Shown in pieces: positions 1 through 10,344 of a stretch of 45,000 nt of DNA (positions within the stretch are counted from its first letter, which is position 1; each line of letters starts with the position of its first letter). Under the pieces are notes generated by a model. It searched no databases, was not told the DNA's origin, and was given only the letters and a program-made list of their open reading frames with translations. The stretch covers positions 15,001 to 60,000 of the forward strand of contig CAUYUJ010002110.1 of NCBI GenBank assembly GCA_963575745.1. Direction: 5' to 3'. The position numbers were made by a program, and so were the translations under genes. Source of the stretch: Prorocentrum cordatum. Lineage: Eukaryota; Sar; Dinophyceae; Prorocentrales; Prorocentraceae.

Positions 1-520
1 CCGAATTGTCCCTCTTCGAAATCTTTTGGGGCCGTTTTCAAGCCGTCTTGGGGGCCTCCTTGGCCGTCTTGGGGCCCTCTGGGGCCGTCTTGGTCCCTCA
101 GGGCAATCTTGGGGGCCTCTTGGGGCTATTCTGGGGCAGTGTAAAGAACCAATTATGCTGTCTTGGGGTCCTCTTGGATCGTCTGGAGCCCCGCCAGGGA
201 TTCCTTTTGGAGCGTCTTGGGGCCGTCCCGGGCTCGTCTTGAGGCAATCCTGGGAGCCTCTTCGGCCGTCTCGGGCGCTTTGAAGACCGAGAAGCCGAGC
301 ATGCGAAAATTGCACCGAAACCTGGGGAAACCCAGGGGGCCATCTGGCGAGCCCGTTGGGCCGTCGAGTGGTCATCTTGGGCCCAACTTGGGCCACCTTG
401 GGCCCATTATGGCCGTCTGGGCGCGCTCGTCGGGCCCTCCTGAAGCCTCCTGGTTCCCTCTGGGGCCGTCTTAAGGCCATCTGGGGCCGCCTTCGGCCCT
501 CCTGGGGCGCTCAAGAATCA
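1..520. repeat. Degenerate GGGGCCGTCTTGG minisatellite
   Basis: The stretch is built from imperfect copies of a word like GGGGCCGTCTTGG with CCTC spacers, about 10-14 bp each. Open frames here translate to Gly/Leu/Gly/Pro-rich peptides in several frames, which is what a GC-rich repeat gives. The same word reappears in reverse complement at 3.7-4.4 kb and 24.8-25.2 kb. Confidence 0.8.
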
Positions 521-816
521 GGGGGTGCCGGAGATATATCAAGTCAATTTTCTATGTCAGGGTACCCAGTGTAATTGTTACTCGTACAATGTGTACCCAC
601 GATACTTACTACGATCAAAAGTTGGATTACTACGGGTAAGTAGTAGGACTATAGATCTACATGCCACTTTTGATACATATGCACGTGCATGCACATACAT
701 ATTTGTCATACCTATGTATGCCAAACATACATACGTATGAATTCATATACGTATACGTGTGAGAGAACGCGTTTCACGGGCGCTTGCCTTGGGAACATTC
801 GGCGGCGCGTTTCGAA
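521..816. other. Low-copy AT-richer spacer, no gene seen
   Basis: Composition drops to ordinary GC after the minisatellite. Short CATA/ATAC runs occur near 690-760. No frame looks coding and I see no RNA gene. Confidence 0.5.
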
Positions 817-1125
817 CCGGGGGAGGCCACCCCCCCCACACTCGGCACCGCCGATCAAAACCAGGGGGGGTCCCCCCTCCCAACCCCCCCCCCCTCTCGA
901 AACCCCCTCCCTCCCAAGGGGAGGAGGGGGTTCAAACCCCTCCCCCCTCGGCGCCGGCGCCGGCGCTGGCGGCCGCCAGCAGCGCCGACGGCGGGGACGC
1001 AGCGACGATGACCAGAGGCAGCCCAAGGGCGGAAGGGGGGGGTTTGAACCTCCCCCCATGGCGCCGGCGCCGGCGCTGGCGGCGGCCAGCAGCGCCGGCG
1101 CTGGCGGCGGCCACGGCGGGGACGC
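817..1125. repeat. C/G-homopolymer block with duplicated GCGCCGGCGC segment
   Basis: Poly-C tracts flank two copies of a segment built on GGCGCCGGCGCCGGCGCTGG (about 947-1010 and 1058-1130), each followed by GGCGGGGACGC-type sequence. The word GGTTCAAACCCC occurs near 929 and inverted near 1040. It is low-complexity DNA with a local duplication. Confidence 0.65.
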
Positions 1126-1812
1126 GGCGACGAGTACCACCACCACCACAGCCACCACCACAACCCACCACCACCACCGCATCAACCCACCACCACCACT
1201 ACAACTCACACTCACAGCCACCACCACCACCACCACAAAAAACCCACCACCACAACCACAATCTACCACGCAACCACCACCACCGCCACAACCACCACCA
1301 CTACCAGCAGCACAACCCACCGCCACCACCACAAACCACCACACCACCACCACCACCACCGCCACCACCACCAGCACCACCAGCACCACCTCCACAAACC
1401 ACCGCCACCACCACAACCAACCACCACCACCACCACCACCACAATCACCACCACACCACCACCACAGCCACCACAAGCACCACCACCACCACCAGCACCA
1501 CCTCCACAAACCACCGCCACCACCACAACCCACCACCACCACCGCCACCACAAACCACCACCACACCACCACTACAACCACCACAAACACCAGCACCACA
1601 TCTCACCATCACCACCACCACCACGAAAACCCACCACCACCACAACCACAATCTACCACGCCGCCACCACTACCGCCACAACCACCACCTCTACCAGCAG
1701 CACAACCCACCGCCACCACCACAAACCACTTCACCACCACCACCACCACCACAATCTACCACACCACCACCACCACCACCACCACCACCACCACCACAAA
1801 CCACCACCACAC
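1126..1812. repeat. (CCA)n microsatellite, about 690 bp
   Basis: Almost pure CCA/CAC repeats with scattered CAG, CAA and CGC variants. It reads open in all plus frames (His, Pro or Thr runs). A roughly 110-bp internal segment containing ACAATCTACCACGC and ACCAGCAGCACAACCC occurs twice (about 1222-1335 and 1625-1730), so the array grew partly by segment duplication. Confidence 0.9.
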
Positions 1813-2170
1813 ACCACCAAACGCTCCATCCAGGGGGGGGTGGTCTGGTTCCAAATCCCCCCCCCCCCAGAACGCGCCCTTTCATATGTATGTACATGTC
1901 ACCCTCTATCGGGGGAGCCATCGAGATTACCTAAAAGGACCACCATGGTGACAACGATCGGGGCAGCGACCTATCATTACAAGACACGACACGTCGGAAG
2001 ACACGATTCACTGTGGACGACTGGTTCTCCGTGGGGTCTGCATGTTGATGATGACTGTTTCATTGGTTCTCGTTTTTGCTCATAGGTTTTGGTTGCTGTT
2101 GCATTGGCGTTCATGTCAACTGCTCGCAAACAATTGGTTGCTGTCCCGTGTGCTTCTGCAAACAACTGAG
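1813..2170. other. Unassigned low-copy segment
   Basis: Poly-G and poly-C tracts border the CCA array, then ordinary mixed sequence follows. No frame resembles a known protein and no repeat partner was recognised in the window. Confidence 0.4.
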
Positions 2171-2545
2171 CCTGAATGCCGGCCTAGCTTGCTCATCAAC
2201 GCCCGTCGCCGCCCGTCGCAGCCTCACATTTCTGGGCCTGACTGCTGGTCTGGCTGACTCGTCGTCGCCCGTCGCCACCGTCGCCGCTGGATTGCTTCGC
2301 ATTGCAGTCGCAATGCACTGCATAGCACCGCATTGTTTCGCATTGCTCTGCATCGCGTTGCATTGCTTGGCACTGCGTTGTCTTGCTTTGTATTGTTTTG
2401 CATTGCTTTGCGTTGCTTTGAATTGCTTTGCGTTCCTTTGCGCTGCTTTGCCTTACATCGCTTTGCGTCGATTTGCACTCCTGTGTATCGCATCCTTGCA
2501 TTTCGATGCTTGCATTGCTTTGCTTTGCATTGCTTTTTTTCCAGG
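2171..2545. repeat. Dispersed repeat ending in (CTTTGCATTG)n, copy 1
   Basis: A lead segment with CGTCGCCCGTCGCCACCGTC and GCTGGATTGCT is followed by about 260 bp of a degenerate 5/10-bp repeat of the TTTGCATTGC type. The same lead and the same kind of array occur at 4675-5045, so the two parts travel together. Confidence 0.8.
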
Positions 2546-2830
2546 CTCAAATTTCAGGACCCCACCACGCCAAAGCAAACGATGTGACGTCGGAAGAAGG
2601 GTTGGCGCACAATCTCCCTTCACAGACGTGCACCTCCCGAACTGCGCACTTCCAACAAGCTCTGCGTTTCCCCACCGTAGTGATCAATACAGATCTATAT
2701 ATATATATGAATATCAATATGTTTATATTTATATTTTTTTGGTTTTTAAAAAGTACCGATGCGACCACCCTTCGGGCGATAAGGAGATTGTGGGGGGGAG
2801 AGGGGGGGAAGCCAAGGTCTGACTCAATCG
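2546..2830. other. Spacer with short AT-rich tract
   Basis: Mixed sequence with an ATAT-rich stretch around 2695-2750. No coding frame or structured element was recognised. Confidence 0.4.
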
Positions 2831-3058
2831 ATCTCACTATCGATCTCACTTAACGGGACACCACGGGACACCAGGGGACACTTGTCGATCTCACTATCGA
2901 TCTCACTATCGATCTCACTCAACGGGACACCACGGGACACCACGGGACACCTCGGGGCACCACATCGATCTCAGTATCGATCTCACTATTGATCTCACTA
3001 TCGATCCCACCATCGATCTCACTCGACGGGACACCTCGGGACACCACGGGACACTGCG
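2831..3058. repeat. Alternating 10-bp and 12-bp tandem repeats
   Basis: Two short units are interleaved: GGGACACCAC (10 bp) and ATCGATCTCACT (12 bp). Blocks of each alternate at least three times. Confidence 0.85.
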
Positions 3059-3345
3059 GGACACCGCGAGCCACCGCCGGACGGGGGAGAATCATTTGTC
3101 TTGACTTCGCCCTAGCAACGGCTGACACCACGGGACACCGCGGGACACCGCGAGCCACCGCCGGACTGACGGACGGACGGGGGAGAATCATTTGTCTTGA
3201 CTTCGCCCTAGTAACGGCGGACACCACGGGACACCACGGGACACCACGGGACAACGCGGGACACCGCGAGCCACCGCCGGACGGACGGACGGACGGGGGA
3301 GAATCATTTGTCTTGACTTCGCCCTATCAGCGGCGGGTTCATTCC
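3056..3345. repeat. Three tandem copies of a roughly 100-bp unit
   Basis: Each unit holds CGAGCCACCGCCGGAC, then GGGGGAGAATCATTTGTC and TTGACTTCGCCCTA, followed by GGGACACC repeats. Copies start near 3068, 3151 and 3268. They differ by the number of GGAC units and GGGACACCAC units. Confidence 0.85.
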
Positions 3346-3440
3346 TCTCGCGCGCCCACGCAGCTTCGCCTCGCCCGCACGCACGACACGAACGAAACGA
3401 AACGATTTCCCGGTTGGGGGTCTCCATTCCACTGCGATCT
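3346..3440. repeat. Dispersed repeat, partner of 5338-5432
   Basis: Shares CGCTCGCACGAAC-like sequence, ACACGAACGAAACGAAACGA and CGGTTGGGGGTCTC with the stretch at 5338-5432. Both copies sit just after a short tandem repeat. Confidence 0.6.
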
Positions 3441-3687
3441 CACTCCCCAACCTCCGATACGTATAAGATCAGCGGGCCCCCTCCGGGGGCGCAATGCTGC
3501 GAAGGTGTGTGCGGTCTGCTGTCATGTGTTATGTGTTGCCATTTGTTGTTTGGCTTGTTGTCTCTCTAGTCCTGTTTCCTGCCTCCTGTTTACTGTCTGC
3601 TCGGGGGCCCCGCCGCGCCACCAAACAGCCAACTGGTGGGGTGAACCTTAAATCCTGGCTGCTCTGGGCCACCCCAGGATTCTCACG

Positions 3688-4405
3688 GTGACGCCACCGC
3701 GCGGTCAGAACGGCCCGAGAGGCCTCCAAGATTGCCCGAAGAGGCTCCGAAGAGAGCCTCGGGAGGCCAAGACGGCCCAAGATGGCCCCAAGATGTCCTA
3801 CGATGGCCCCAAGACGGCCCAAGATGCTCCCAGGACGGCCCAAGAGGCCTCGAAGAGGCTTCCCAAGAGGGCCCCACTGAGCAAAACTCAGCGATTTCCT
3901 TAACGTTTTGAAGGTGTGTGGCCTTCTCGCCTTTTCGGCTTTCCGATGCTCCGAGACGGACCAAGAGGTTCCAAGATCGCCCCACGACGGCCCTAGAAGT
4001 TCCCATGACAGCCCAAGAGGCCCCCAAGACGGCCCAAAGGCTGTCGAAGAGGGCCTCAAGATGGTCCAAGAGGAGCCCCAGACGGTCCAACAGAACCCTA
4101 CGACGGTCCCAAGAAAGAACCCAAGAAGGAGTCCACGAACCGAAAACTCGACCTTTCCGCCCCGAGAGGGCCCAAGGAGGCCCCAAGAAGGTCCCAAGAG
4201 GCCCCCAAGAGGCCCCCCCAAGGGGCCCCAGGGAGACCCCCAAGAGACCCAGCATATTGTTTCCAAGAGGCCCCAAGGAGACCCCCGAGAGGCCCCAAGC
4301 AGATCCCCAAGAGGCCCCAAGCAGATCCCCAAGAGGACCCCAACGGGCCCAAAGGAGACCCCCAAGAGGTCCCCAGGCGAACCCCGCGCAGCCGCCCGCA
4401 CCAGT
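3688..4405. repeat. Degenerate CCCAAGAGGCC minisatellite
   Basis: About 700 bp of imperfect 10-12 bp words such as CCCAAGACGGCC and CCCAAGAGGCC. This is the reverse complement of the repeat at 1-520. Long frames on both strands (for example 3529-4401 minus) are a by-product of the repeat: Leu/Gly-rich on one strand, Pro/Lys/Arg-rich on the other. Confidence 0.85.
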
Positions 4406-4674
4406 AACAGTGGGGCTGGCGGCAGGAGGGCGAAGCCCTGCAGCTATATTCCACGATCAGTGCTTGCACTTAGGGTATCTAGCTTGTTTTCCAAGGTTCG
4501 GCGGTGGACAGACCTCCCTTCAGTAAACCTCCCTTCAATGAAAACGGCCTCGAACCGAAACCGACGGACCTGGACCCGCAAAAATGACGGTTGCGGCGCC
4601 CTCTCGCGAACCGAAAACGGCCAATTCGCTCATCGACGTGCCAGGGTAGGAGGTCCGTCCCCCCCGAAAGGTAA
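4406..4674. other. Unassigned spacer
   Basis: Contains repeated CTCCCTTCA and CGAACCGAAA words but no recognisable gene or element. Confidence 0.35.
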
Positions 4675-5045
4675 CCGAGCCTGACTGCCAGCCTGGCCGA
4701 CTCGCTGCCGCCCGTCACCGCCGCCGTCGCCGCAAATGTCTGGGCCTGAGGCGCGGTCCGGCTGGCTCGTGGCCGCCCGTCGCCGCAGCCGTCGCCGCTG
4801 GCAACAGAGCCCCAGTGGCTGTCCGGCTGGCTCGTCGTCGCCCATCGCCCGTCGCCCATCGTCGCCACCGTCGACGCTGGATTGCTGCGCATTGCAATCG
4901 CGTTGTACTGCTTTGCGCTGCATTGCTTTGCATAGCTTCGCATCGCTTTGCATTGCGTTGCAATCGCATTACATGTTATTGCATTGCTTTGCATTCCACT
5001 CACATTGCATTGCATTGCTTTTTACTGCTTGGCACCACATATACT
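4675..5045. repeat. Dispersed repeat ending in (CTTTGCATTG)n, copy 2
   Basis: Lead sequence with CGTCGCCGCTGG and GCTGGATTGCTGCGCATTGC passes into a degenerate TTTGCATTGC array of about 170 bp. Homologous to 2171-2545 in the same orientation. Confidence 0.75.
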
Positions 5046-5057
5046 GCCCCGTAGGTG

Positions 5058-5335
5058 CTGTGCCATACAAGTTGTGCAAACTATGTAATGCAAACAAGTA
5101 TGTGTAACCTATGTTGTGCAGTAAAAGCGGTGCGATCTACAAGGTCAATATATGTTGTGCAATCTAGCTGGAGCTAGAGACGTAGTGCAACCGGTACTGT
5201 CATAGCATGTTGTGCGCTCTATGAGGCGCGATGTATGTTGTGCAATCTATGTGAAGCAATCAACGTTGTGCAATAGAGGTGTGCAATTCACGTTGTGCAC
5301 TCTATACTGTGCAATATGTTCTGTACATTTCACAT
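5058..5335. repeat. Degenerate GTTGTGCAATCTATG tandem repeat
   Basis: About a dozen diverged copies of GTTGTGCAATCTATG-like words spaced roughly 20-25 bp apart. No coding frame persists. Confidence 0.7.
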
Positions 5336-5337
5336 AC

Positions 5338-5432
5338 AGGGCAGGAGCTCGCGCAACTCCGCCTAGCCTCGCTCGCACGAACGTCACTCAGGACACGAAC
5401 CGAAACCGAAAACGATTTCTGGGTTGGGTCTC
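5338..5432. repeat. Dispersed repeat, partner of 3346-3440
   Basis: Shares CTCGCTCGCACGAACG, ACACGAACCGAAACCGAAAA and TGGGTTGGGTCTCACC-like words with the earlier copy. Confidence 0.6.
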
Positions 5433-5544
5433 ACCTGCTAGCCCCGATATGCACAGATGTATACATGTGTATATATACAGGTAGGTATACCCATGTGTAT
5501 TACACATACACGCGACGGCAATGGCGTAACCATATGGAAACATA

Positions 5545-5591
5545 CATACATACATACATACACACATACATACATACATACATACATACAT

Positions 5592-5623
<32 letters not shown>

Positions 5624-5698
5624 ACAAGCAGACAAACATGCATGCACACATGCGTACGTACACACATGCATACATATTAGCAATGTACACATCGAGAT

Positions 5699-5730
<32 letters not shown>

Positions 5731-5780
5731 TGAGAAAGAAAGAAAGAGAAAGGGAGAGAAGCAGAGAGCACGCAAGAAGA
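5545..5780. repeat. (CATA)n, (GGCA)n and (GA)n microsatellites
   Basis: CATA units run from about 5547 to 5594, GGCA units from about 5595 to 5623, and GA/GAAA-rich tracts from 5699 to about 5770. Confidence 0.9.
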
Positions 5781-5810
5781 GGGGGCAGGTGTGAGTCGGA
5801 TATACGCAAG

Positions 5811-5972
5811 AGTGACCCTGGGTAAGAGTGACCTTTGGTGCGCGGCATTAGGGGGGCGCAGGGGAGCCAAACCCAAGCGCGCAGGCCGTTGATATCGCAG
5901 CGCGTTCGGCGATCGGGGAACCCATTTGGGTCCGCACCAAAGGTCACTCTGGCAAAAGGTCACCCTTACGTC
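5811..5972. mobile_element. TIR element family A, copy 1 (introner-like)
   Basis: A perfect 17-bp inverted repeat (GAGTGACCTTTGGTGCG at 5826-5842 and its complement at 5933-5949) lies inside longer imperfect arms, giving a foldback of about 160 bp. The left end reads GCAAGAGTGACCC on the plus strand; the right end reads GTAAGGGTGACC on the minus strand. Both look like dinoflagellate splice donors (GC or GT). The core word CCAAGCGCGCAGGC is shared with the copy at 42948-43093, which overlaps an exon-intron border. No exon is visible around this copy. Confidence 0.8.
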
Positions 5973-6119
5973 TAGCCGAGTGAGGAGAGGGAACACGAGG
6001 AGCGGGAGCCGGGGACGACGAGCAGGAGCAGCGGAGTCCGGCTCCCGAGCGCACTGCACCGCGCTCGGGGCAGGCGCGCTCGCCGCCGCCTGGGGCGGGG
6101 AGGCGCCCTCTCCCTCCCC

Positions 6120-6265
6120 CCCCTCCAGAGGAGCAAGCAGCAGCATGAGCAGCATCTCTTCTCCTCCTCCTCCTCCTGCCTCCCTCCTCCTCCTCCTCCG
6201 CCTCCTCCTCCTCCTCCTCCTCCTCCTCCTCCGCCTCCTCTTCCTCCCCCCCCCTCTGGAGGAGC
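6120..6265. repeat. (TCC)n microsatellite between two GAGGAGCAA-type words
   Basis: CTC/TCC repeats flanked by two similar segments (AGAGGAGCAAGCAGCAGCAT near 6127 and GGAGGAGCAAACAGCAGCA near 6257), suggesting a local duplication with the microsatellite in between. Confidence 0.8.
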
Positions 6266-6274
6266 AAACAGCAG

Positions 6275-6430
6275 CACGAGCAGCATCTCTCGGCGGCCCG
6301 CGCGGACTTCTCGGATCGACGCTGGACCCCCTCCCCTCTCTCTGGCGCGCGGAGCGCGCCAAGGGCCGCCAAGGGCGGCGCCGCTAGGGTGGCCCAACTC
6401 CGATCCAAGATGCCCGCGCGGAGCTCCGAG
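6275..6430. mobile_element. Foldback element family G, copy 1
   Basis: CCCGCGCGGACTTC near 6297 and its rough complement near 6410 face each other around a short strong hairpin (TGGCGCGC, GGA, GCGCGCCA at about 6342-6360). The same architecture with stronger arms occurs at 27488-27672. Arms here are imperfect. Confidence 0.55.
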
Positions 6431-6561
6431 AAATTGTGGGTTTGCCGATGTTGTTGTTTGATCCTCCTCCTCTGGCCTTCTGCTCCTCCCTCTCTCCTTC
6501 CACTCCTTCTTCGCCCTCCGACGAGTGGAGAAAGCGTATGTTTCTAAGAGGGGGAGGGATC

Positions 6562-6580
6562 GAGAACATAAGAGAAAGAG

Positions 6581-6613
<33 letters not shown>

Positions 6614-6640
6614 GAGAGAGAACAAACCAATGGCATAGAC
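6562..6640. repeat. (GA)n microsatellite
   Basis: AGAGAGAG and ACAGACAG runs; no gene. Confidence 0.9.
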
Positions 6641-6867
6641 AAAGAGAAAGAGAGGGACAGACACGGGGTCAGAGGGGGCGGCGACGAGCAGGGGGAGGAG
6701 GCGAGGAGGGCTTTGGCGCTACAGCTCTCTGGTGTGCAAAGAGTCTGCGCACCATGAGAATGAGGAGATGAGCCCGCCCAGTACCTACCGGCCCACTCCC
6801 CCCTGGGGCTGCTGGCATGTCTAGGTGGGTGGACGCAGCGGGCCGAATCAACTTGCCTGCGCCTTCC

Positions 6868-7195
6868 CCTCCAATTTCTCCTCCTCCAATCTCTCCTCCT
6901 CCTCCTCGTCCACCATTTTCCTCAATTCCTTCTTCGCCTCCTCCTCCTCCTCCTCCTTCCCCTCTCTCTCATCCCCTTCTTCCCACTATTCTCTTTCCCC
7001 CCACCCTCCTCCCGAACCTGCTCTCTTTTTTTTTTGTTTCTCTCTCTCTCTCTCTCTCTCTTCTCGTCGTCGTCGTCGTCGTCGTCGTCATCGTTTGTCG
7101 TTTGTCGTTCGCCGCCGCCGTCGCCGTCGTCGTCGTCGTCGCCGTGGTCGCCGTCGTCGCCGTCGTCGCGGTCGCTGCCGTGGTCGCCGCGGCCG
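6868..7195. repeat. (TCC)n, (CT)n and (GTC)n microsatellites
   Basis: CTCCTC-type sequence from 6868 to about 7010, CT dinucleotides 7040-7062, then GTC/GCC trinucleotides to about 7195. Frames through it give single-residue runs and are not genes. Confidence 0.9.
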
Positions 7196-7274
7196 CCGCT
7201 TTGCCCGGCCAGAACCTCGCCTCCCTCGCGGCGCGCGCGGGACCAGGCTTGGCGGCGCGCAATAGGGGGCAGAG

Positions 7275-7390
7275 TTAGGTCGGGCATGTCCCCTTATAAG
7301 CGGTTTTTGGGGAACACGCAACAAATACTCAAAATATAATCAACAATTATTGTTGAAGATCCCTCCTGTAGAGGGACGTGCCCGACTTTA
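7275..7390. mobile_element. TIR element family B, copy 1
   Basis: Left end TTAGGTCGGGCATGTCCC and right end GGGACGTGCCCGACTTTA are near-perfect inverted repeats with an AT-rich 70-bp middle. It matches other copies at 8234-8519, 37405-37559 and 39822-40012. Flanking octamers GGGCAGAG and GGACAGGG are only a weak target-duplication match. Confidence 0.8.
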
Positions 7391-7533
7391 GGACAGGGTG
7401 AGGGGAGGAGGCATCCTGGAAGGAGGCTGCTTCTTAGGATGCACCAACCATGCGTCTACAGAGAAGACCCGCGCCTTCTACGAGAGGCAGGGGTGCTGCT
7501 AAGAAACCCTCCCCTCCCCCCATCCCTCTCTGC

Positions 7534-7740
7534 TCGGGGAGTCGTAAGACTCAGGATCGGGGGACTCGGGTTGGCCTGATGGGGCCATCATGAGAATGAC
7601 GAGACCCAGCCTGAAACTCGACGCGAACATCCCGCTGCAAACATCCCGCGAAAACTGGACCGTCACAACCCATGACGCACTCGTTCAAAAAGCGTCGGCG
7701 AACCCGAATTCTGGCGCACTCGAACCTCACGTTTCCCCGA
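7534..7740. mobile_element. TIR element family I, copy 1
   Basis: About 207 bp. Left end TCGGGGAGTCGTAAGACTC pairs imperfectly with the right end ACCTCACGTTTCCCCGA. Most of its length aligns with 40582-40786 in the same orientation (shared GGCCTGATGGGG and CGAAAACTGGACCG). No coding capacity. Confidence 0.75.
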
Positions 7741-7884
7741 TCTGCGCGTGGCCAACACCAGCCTGGAATCCCTGGAGAATCTCGGCGGTGGGGCTCCTGC
7801 CCCAAGGGCCGTTATCCTTCTCGGGAGGCGCTCGCCCGCGTGCGCGATCGGGGCGGTGTCGGCGGCTGCCCTGTCTTGCCTGTG

Positions 7885-7927
7885 CCATCCCTCCCTCCCT
7901 CCCTCTCTCTCTCTCTCTCTTTTTTTG

Positions 7928-7962
<35 letters not shown>

Positions 7963-7963
7963 T

Positions 7964-8037
<74 letters not shown>
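7885..8037. repeat. (CT)n microsatellite
   Basis: About 150 bp of CT dinucleotide with a few TTT and CTTT interruptions. Confidence 0.95.
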
Positions 8038-8039
<2 letters not shown>

Positions 8040-8049
8040 GTGGTTCAAA

Positions 8050-8232
8050 CCCAGAGATCCAACGTATTGAAACAATCATGACGACAATTTGTTGCAATAT
8101 TCGGCCTCCAGGGGCCTTCTCCCGGCCTCGGGAACGTCAAACAACGACTCGGGATGAACAGCCGATCCTGGGGACTGGGCCGAGACTTCTGGGGGCCCCG
8201 TCTCGAAAGAATCACGACGTCGGATCACTGGG
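8050..8232. mobile_element. TIR element family C, copy 1
   Basis: Begins CCCAGAGATCCAACGT and ends GACGTCGGATCACTGGG, a 15-bp-class inverted repeat with one mismatch. The interior (CGGCCTC, GGGCCTCGGGA, CGTCAAACAACGACTC) matches 30268-30447 directly and 27779-27966 in reverse complement. It abuts family B at 8234. Confidence 0.8.
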
Positions 8233-8233
8233 A

Positions 8234-8519
8234 TTAAGTCGGGCGTGTCCCCGTACAGGGGGATTTCGGGCGAAAATAAAGCATACCCCCAAAAAAGATT
8301 CAAACATATGCAAAACATCGCCCCAGAACTAATTTGTGACTATTTTTGAATATCCCCCCTGCAAAGGGACAGGCCCGACTTACCGCAGAGAAGGCGGTGG
8401 GCCCCTCCTCCTCTCTGGGGGGATGTCCGACGAATAGTTTCTGACCTTTTTGGCGCATGTTTGGGGTATTCTTTATTCTTCGTCGAAAATCCCCATATAG
8501 GGGGACAGGCCCGACCTAA
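8234..8519. mobile_element. TIR element family B, composite copy 2
   Basis: Left TIR TTAAGTCGGGCGTGTCCCC at 8234. Two successive right-type ends follow: GGGACAGGCCCGACTTAC ending at 8383 and GGGACAGGCCCGACCTAA ending at 8519, the second preceded by the internal word TTCGTCGAAAATCC also found at 39974. This looks like one complete element followed by a partial second copy. No target duplication is evident. Confidence 0.7.
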
Positions 8520-8654
8520 TGGTGGACCCCTCCTCCTCTCCCAGGGGCGCCAGGAGGGCCTCCTCCCGTCCCCGGCGGGCGGCCCCCGATCTGGGAACTT
8601 TCCGGGCCGGCGGAGGCCCTGCATGCGCCTCCTCGCTCCTCGTTCCTCCTCGCT

Positions 8655-9045
8655 CCTTCTCCTCCTCCTCCTCCTCCTCCTCCTCCTCCTTCCTCTCCTC
8701 CTCCTCCTCACCTCCTCACTCCTCACTCCTCACACCCCTCACTCCTCACTCCTCTTCCTCCTCACTCCTCCTTCACCACCCCCTTTCCCTCCCCCTTTTC
8801 TGTCCTCTCCCTCCGCCTCTTCCTCCAGCCCTCCTCCTCCTCCTCCTCCTCCTCCTCCTCCTCCTCCTCTCCTCCTCATCCTCCTCCTCTCCTCACTCCT
8901 CTCCTCCGCCTCCGCTCACTCCTCCTCCACCCCCCTTTTCCCCCCTTTCTCTGTCCTCTTCCCTCCGCCTCTTCCTCCAGCCCTCCTCCTCCTCCTCCTC
9001 CTCCTCCTCCTCCTCCTCCTCCTCCTCCTCCTCTTCCTCCTCTGG
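8655..9045. repeat. (TCC)n microsatellite with duplicated interior
   Basis: CTCCTC repeats dominate. A segment containing CTGTCCTC, CCCTCCGCCTCTTCCTCCAG and the following TCC array occurs twice (about 8800 and 8950). Confidence 0.9.
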
Positions 9046-9500
9046 CCATCTGTCTGCGACCTGCCCCCCTCTGCGCGCGGCTGGCCCTCCTCAAAGCCCC
9101 GCAGGCCTGGACACGCTAGACCGGGAAGCATCCCTCGCTGACAGATCGGAAGCTCCTATGTTACTTGCGTCCTAGGAACAGCTGGGTCGTAAGCTACTTG
9201 CAGCAAGGCGTAACTGTCGTATGTGGTCTCAGTCAGTACTTGTTGTTCTGCTTGGTTGCTGCTAAAGTATTGCCCTTGGGGTGTAAATGTAGTAGTGATG
9301 CTTAAACCTGTGTCGTACTTACCCGTACGGGGTAGGCTAAATAGAAGTATGGGTAAGGCACTTTTCCGAACTGAGCCACCACTATTCAGCTTTACTTTTT
9401 AAGTAATCAATGAGTAGTTTGTAAGATCCCTCTTTCCTCCCTCCTCCCCCCGTTCCCCTCCGCGCGATGCCCCGACGCGCGCCGCGGATGGAAAGGACGA
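9046..9500. other. Low-copy spacer, no gene seen
   Basis: Ordinary-composition DNA with several GTACTT and GTAAG words. All frames are short and none is recognisable. Confidence 0.4.
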
Positions 9501-9504
9501 GGGG

Positions 9505-9618
9505 GCGCAAGCAGCGATGGAGATCGCTCGGGCGAGTGGGACGGCATGGGGCTGGCAGCGATGGCGACCGCTCGGGCGAGGAAGGGGGGACGGGGGTGGC
9601 AGCGATGGCGATCGCTAG
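9505..9618. repeat. GCAGCGATGGCGATCGCT minisatellite, array 1
   Basis: Three copies of about 43-45 bp, each centred on GCAGCGATGGMGAYCGCT followed by CGGGCGAG. A related array lies at 25393-25545. Confidence 0.8.
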
Positions 9619-10340
9619 GAGGAGGAGGAGGAGGATACGATACGATACGCACACCCTTAACGCCATGTTGTCTGGTTGTCCAATGAGTGCTGTGCTCATT
9701 AGTTACAAAAACGCGCAGCAGTGGGCCCTGAACATAAAAGACTGACTGGAGGCAGTGTGGCGCGGTGAACCTTCCCTTTGGAATGAGTGCCTATGCCGAA
9801 GCTCTACGCACCAGGGCCGCGGACGTGGCCCCGCACGGGGCCGTCCTGGCCCCTGCAGCCACCGACGCATAAGGTAGCCACAGGAGTCTGATGCGGGCGA
9901 TATTCAGAGTTGACCGCTTGCTCTCTTAGCAATGTCAAGGATGTTCCTACTGTTTGCAAAACTGGCGAACCTCTGAGACCCTGGGTAGATCCCTCTGGAG
10001 GCCATATATTCAGTAACTATCTGCTTTTCGGTTCTAGGAGGAGCGGGGGGAGGAGGCTGAGGACTCCGAAACCTGGGTCCAGAAGAGGGCGGAGCGCACG
10101 GGCCTACAGGAAGAGGTAGTAGAGCTTGCCCTCGTAAGTCTCGATGGGGTGCTCAGCATGTATTGGCATATACCGGGTATTTCCATGATAATATCATCAG
10201 AGCGACCTTCTGGAACTGGAGCATGAGAACGAAAACGGATCTCTGGAATATTGAGGGTCGCTCGTACTTGATCAGTTTCAGTAGGTACTGGTGTCTCCAG
10301 AATATGAACAAAGTTATCTTCGCACATCCCCCCCCCCCCC
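9619..10340. other. Unassigned region downstream of the retrotransposon relic
   Basis: This follows the zinc-finger end of the minus-strand retrotransposon. Short frames exist on both strands but none carries a motif I know. It may be the 3' untranslated tail of the element; no poly-A or repeat tail is evident. Confidence 0.35.
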
Positions 10341-10344
10341 CTCT

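Noticed and set aside
689-1951. 420-codon open frame rich in His, Thr and Pro
   Set aside because: It is the translation of the CCA microsatellite; other plus frames and the minus strand are open too, and no domain is present.
3529-4401. 290-codon Leu/Gly/Pro-rich minus frame
   Set aside because: Product of the CCCAAGAGGCC minisatellite; the opposite strand has equally long frames.
5438-5947. Similar peptides (GLRAWVWLPCAP here, CLRAWIWPPCAP at 42867-43070) suggesting a conserved small protein
   Set aside because: Both lie inside family A elements; the similarity is explained by the shared element DNA.
8461-9141. Leu- or Ser-rich frames across TCC arrays here and at 28.4, 28.7, 29.9 and 42.7 kb
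   Set aside because: Single-residue runs from trinucleotide repeats with no flanking conserved protein sequence.
9505-9618. Cyanobacterial HIP1 (GCGATCGC) as a sign of bacterial origin
   Set aside because: The octamer occurs only within a local minisatellite, not dispersed as HIP1 is, and everything else is eukaryotic.
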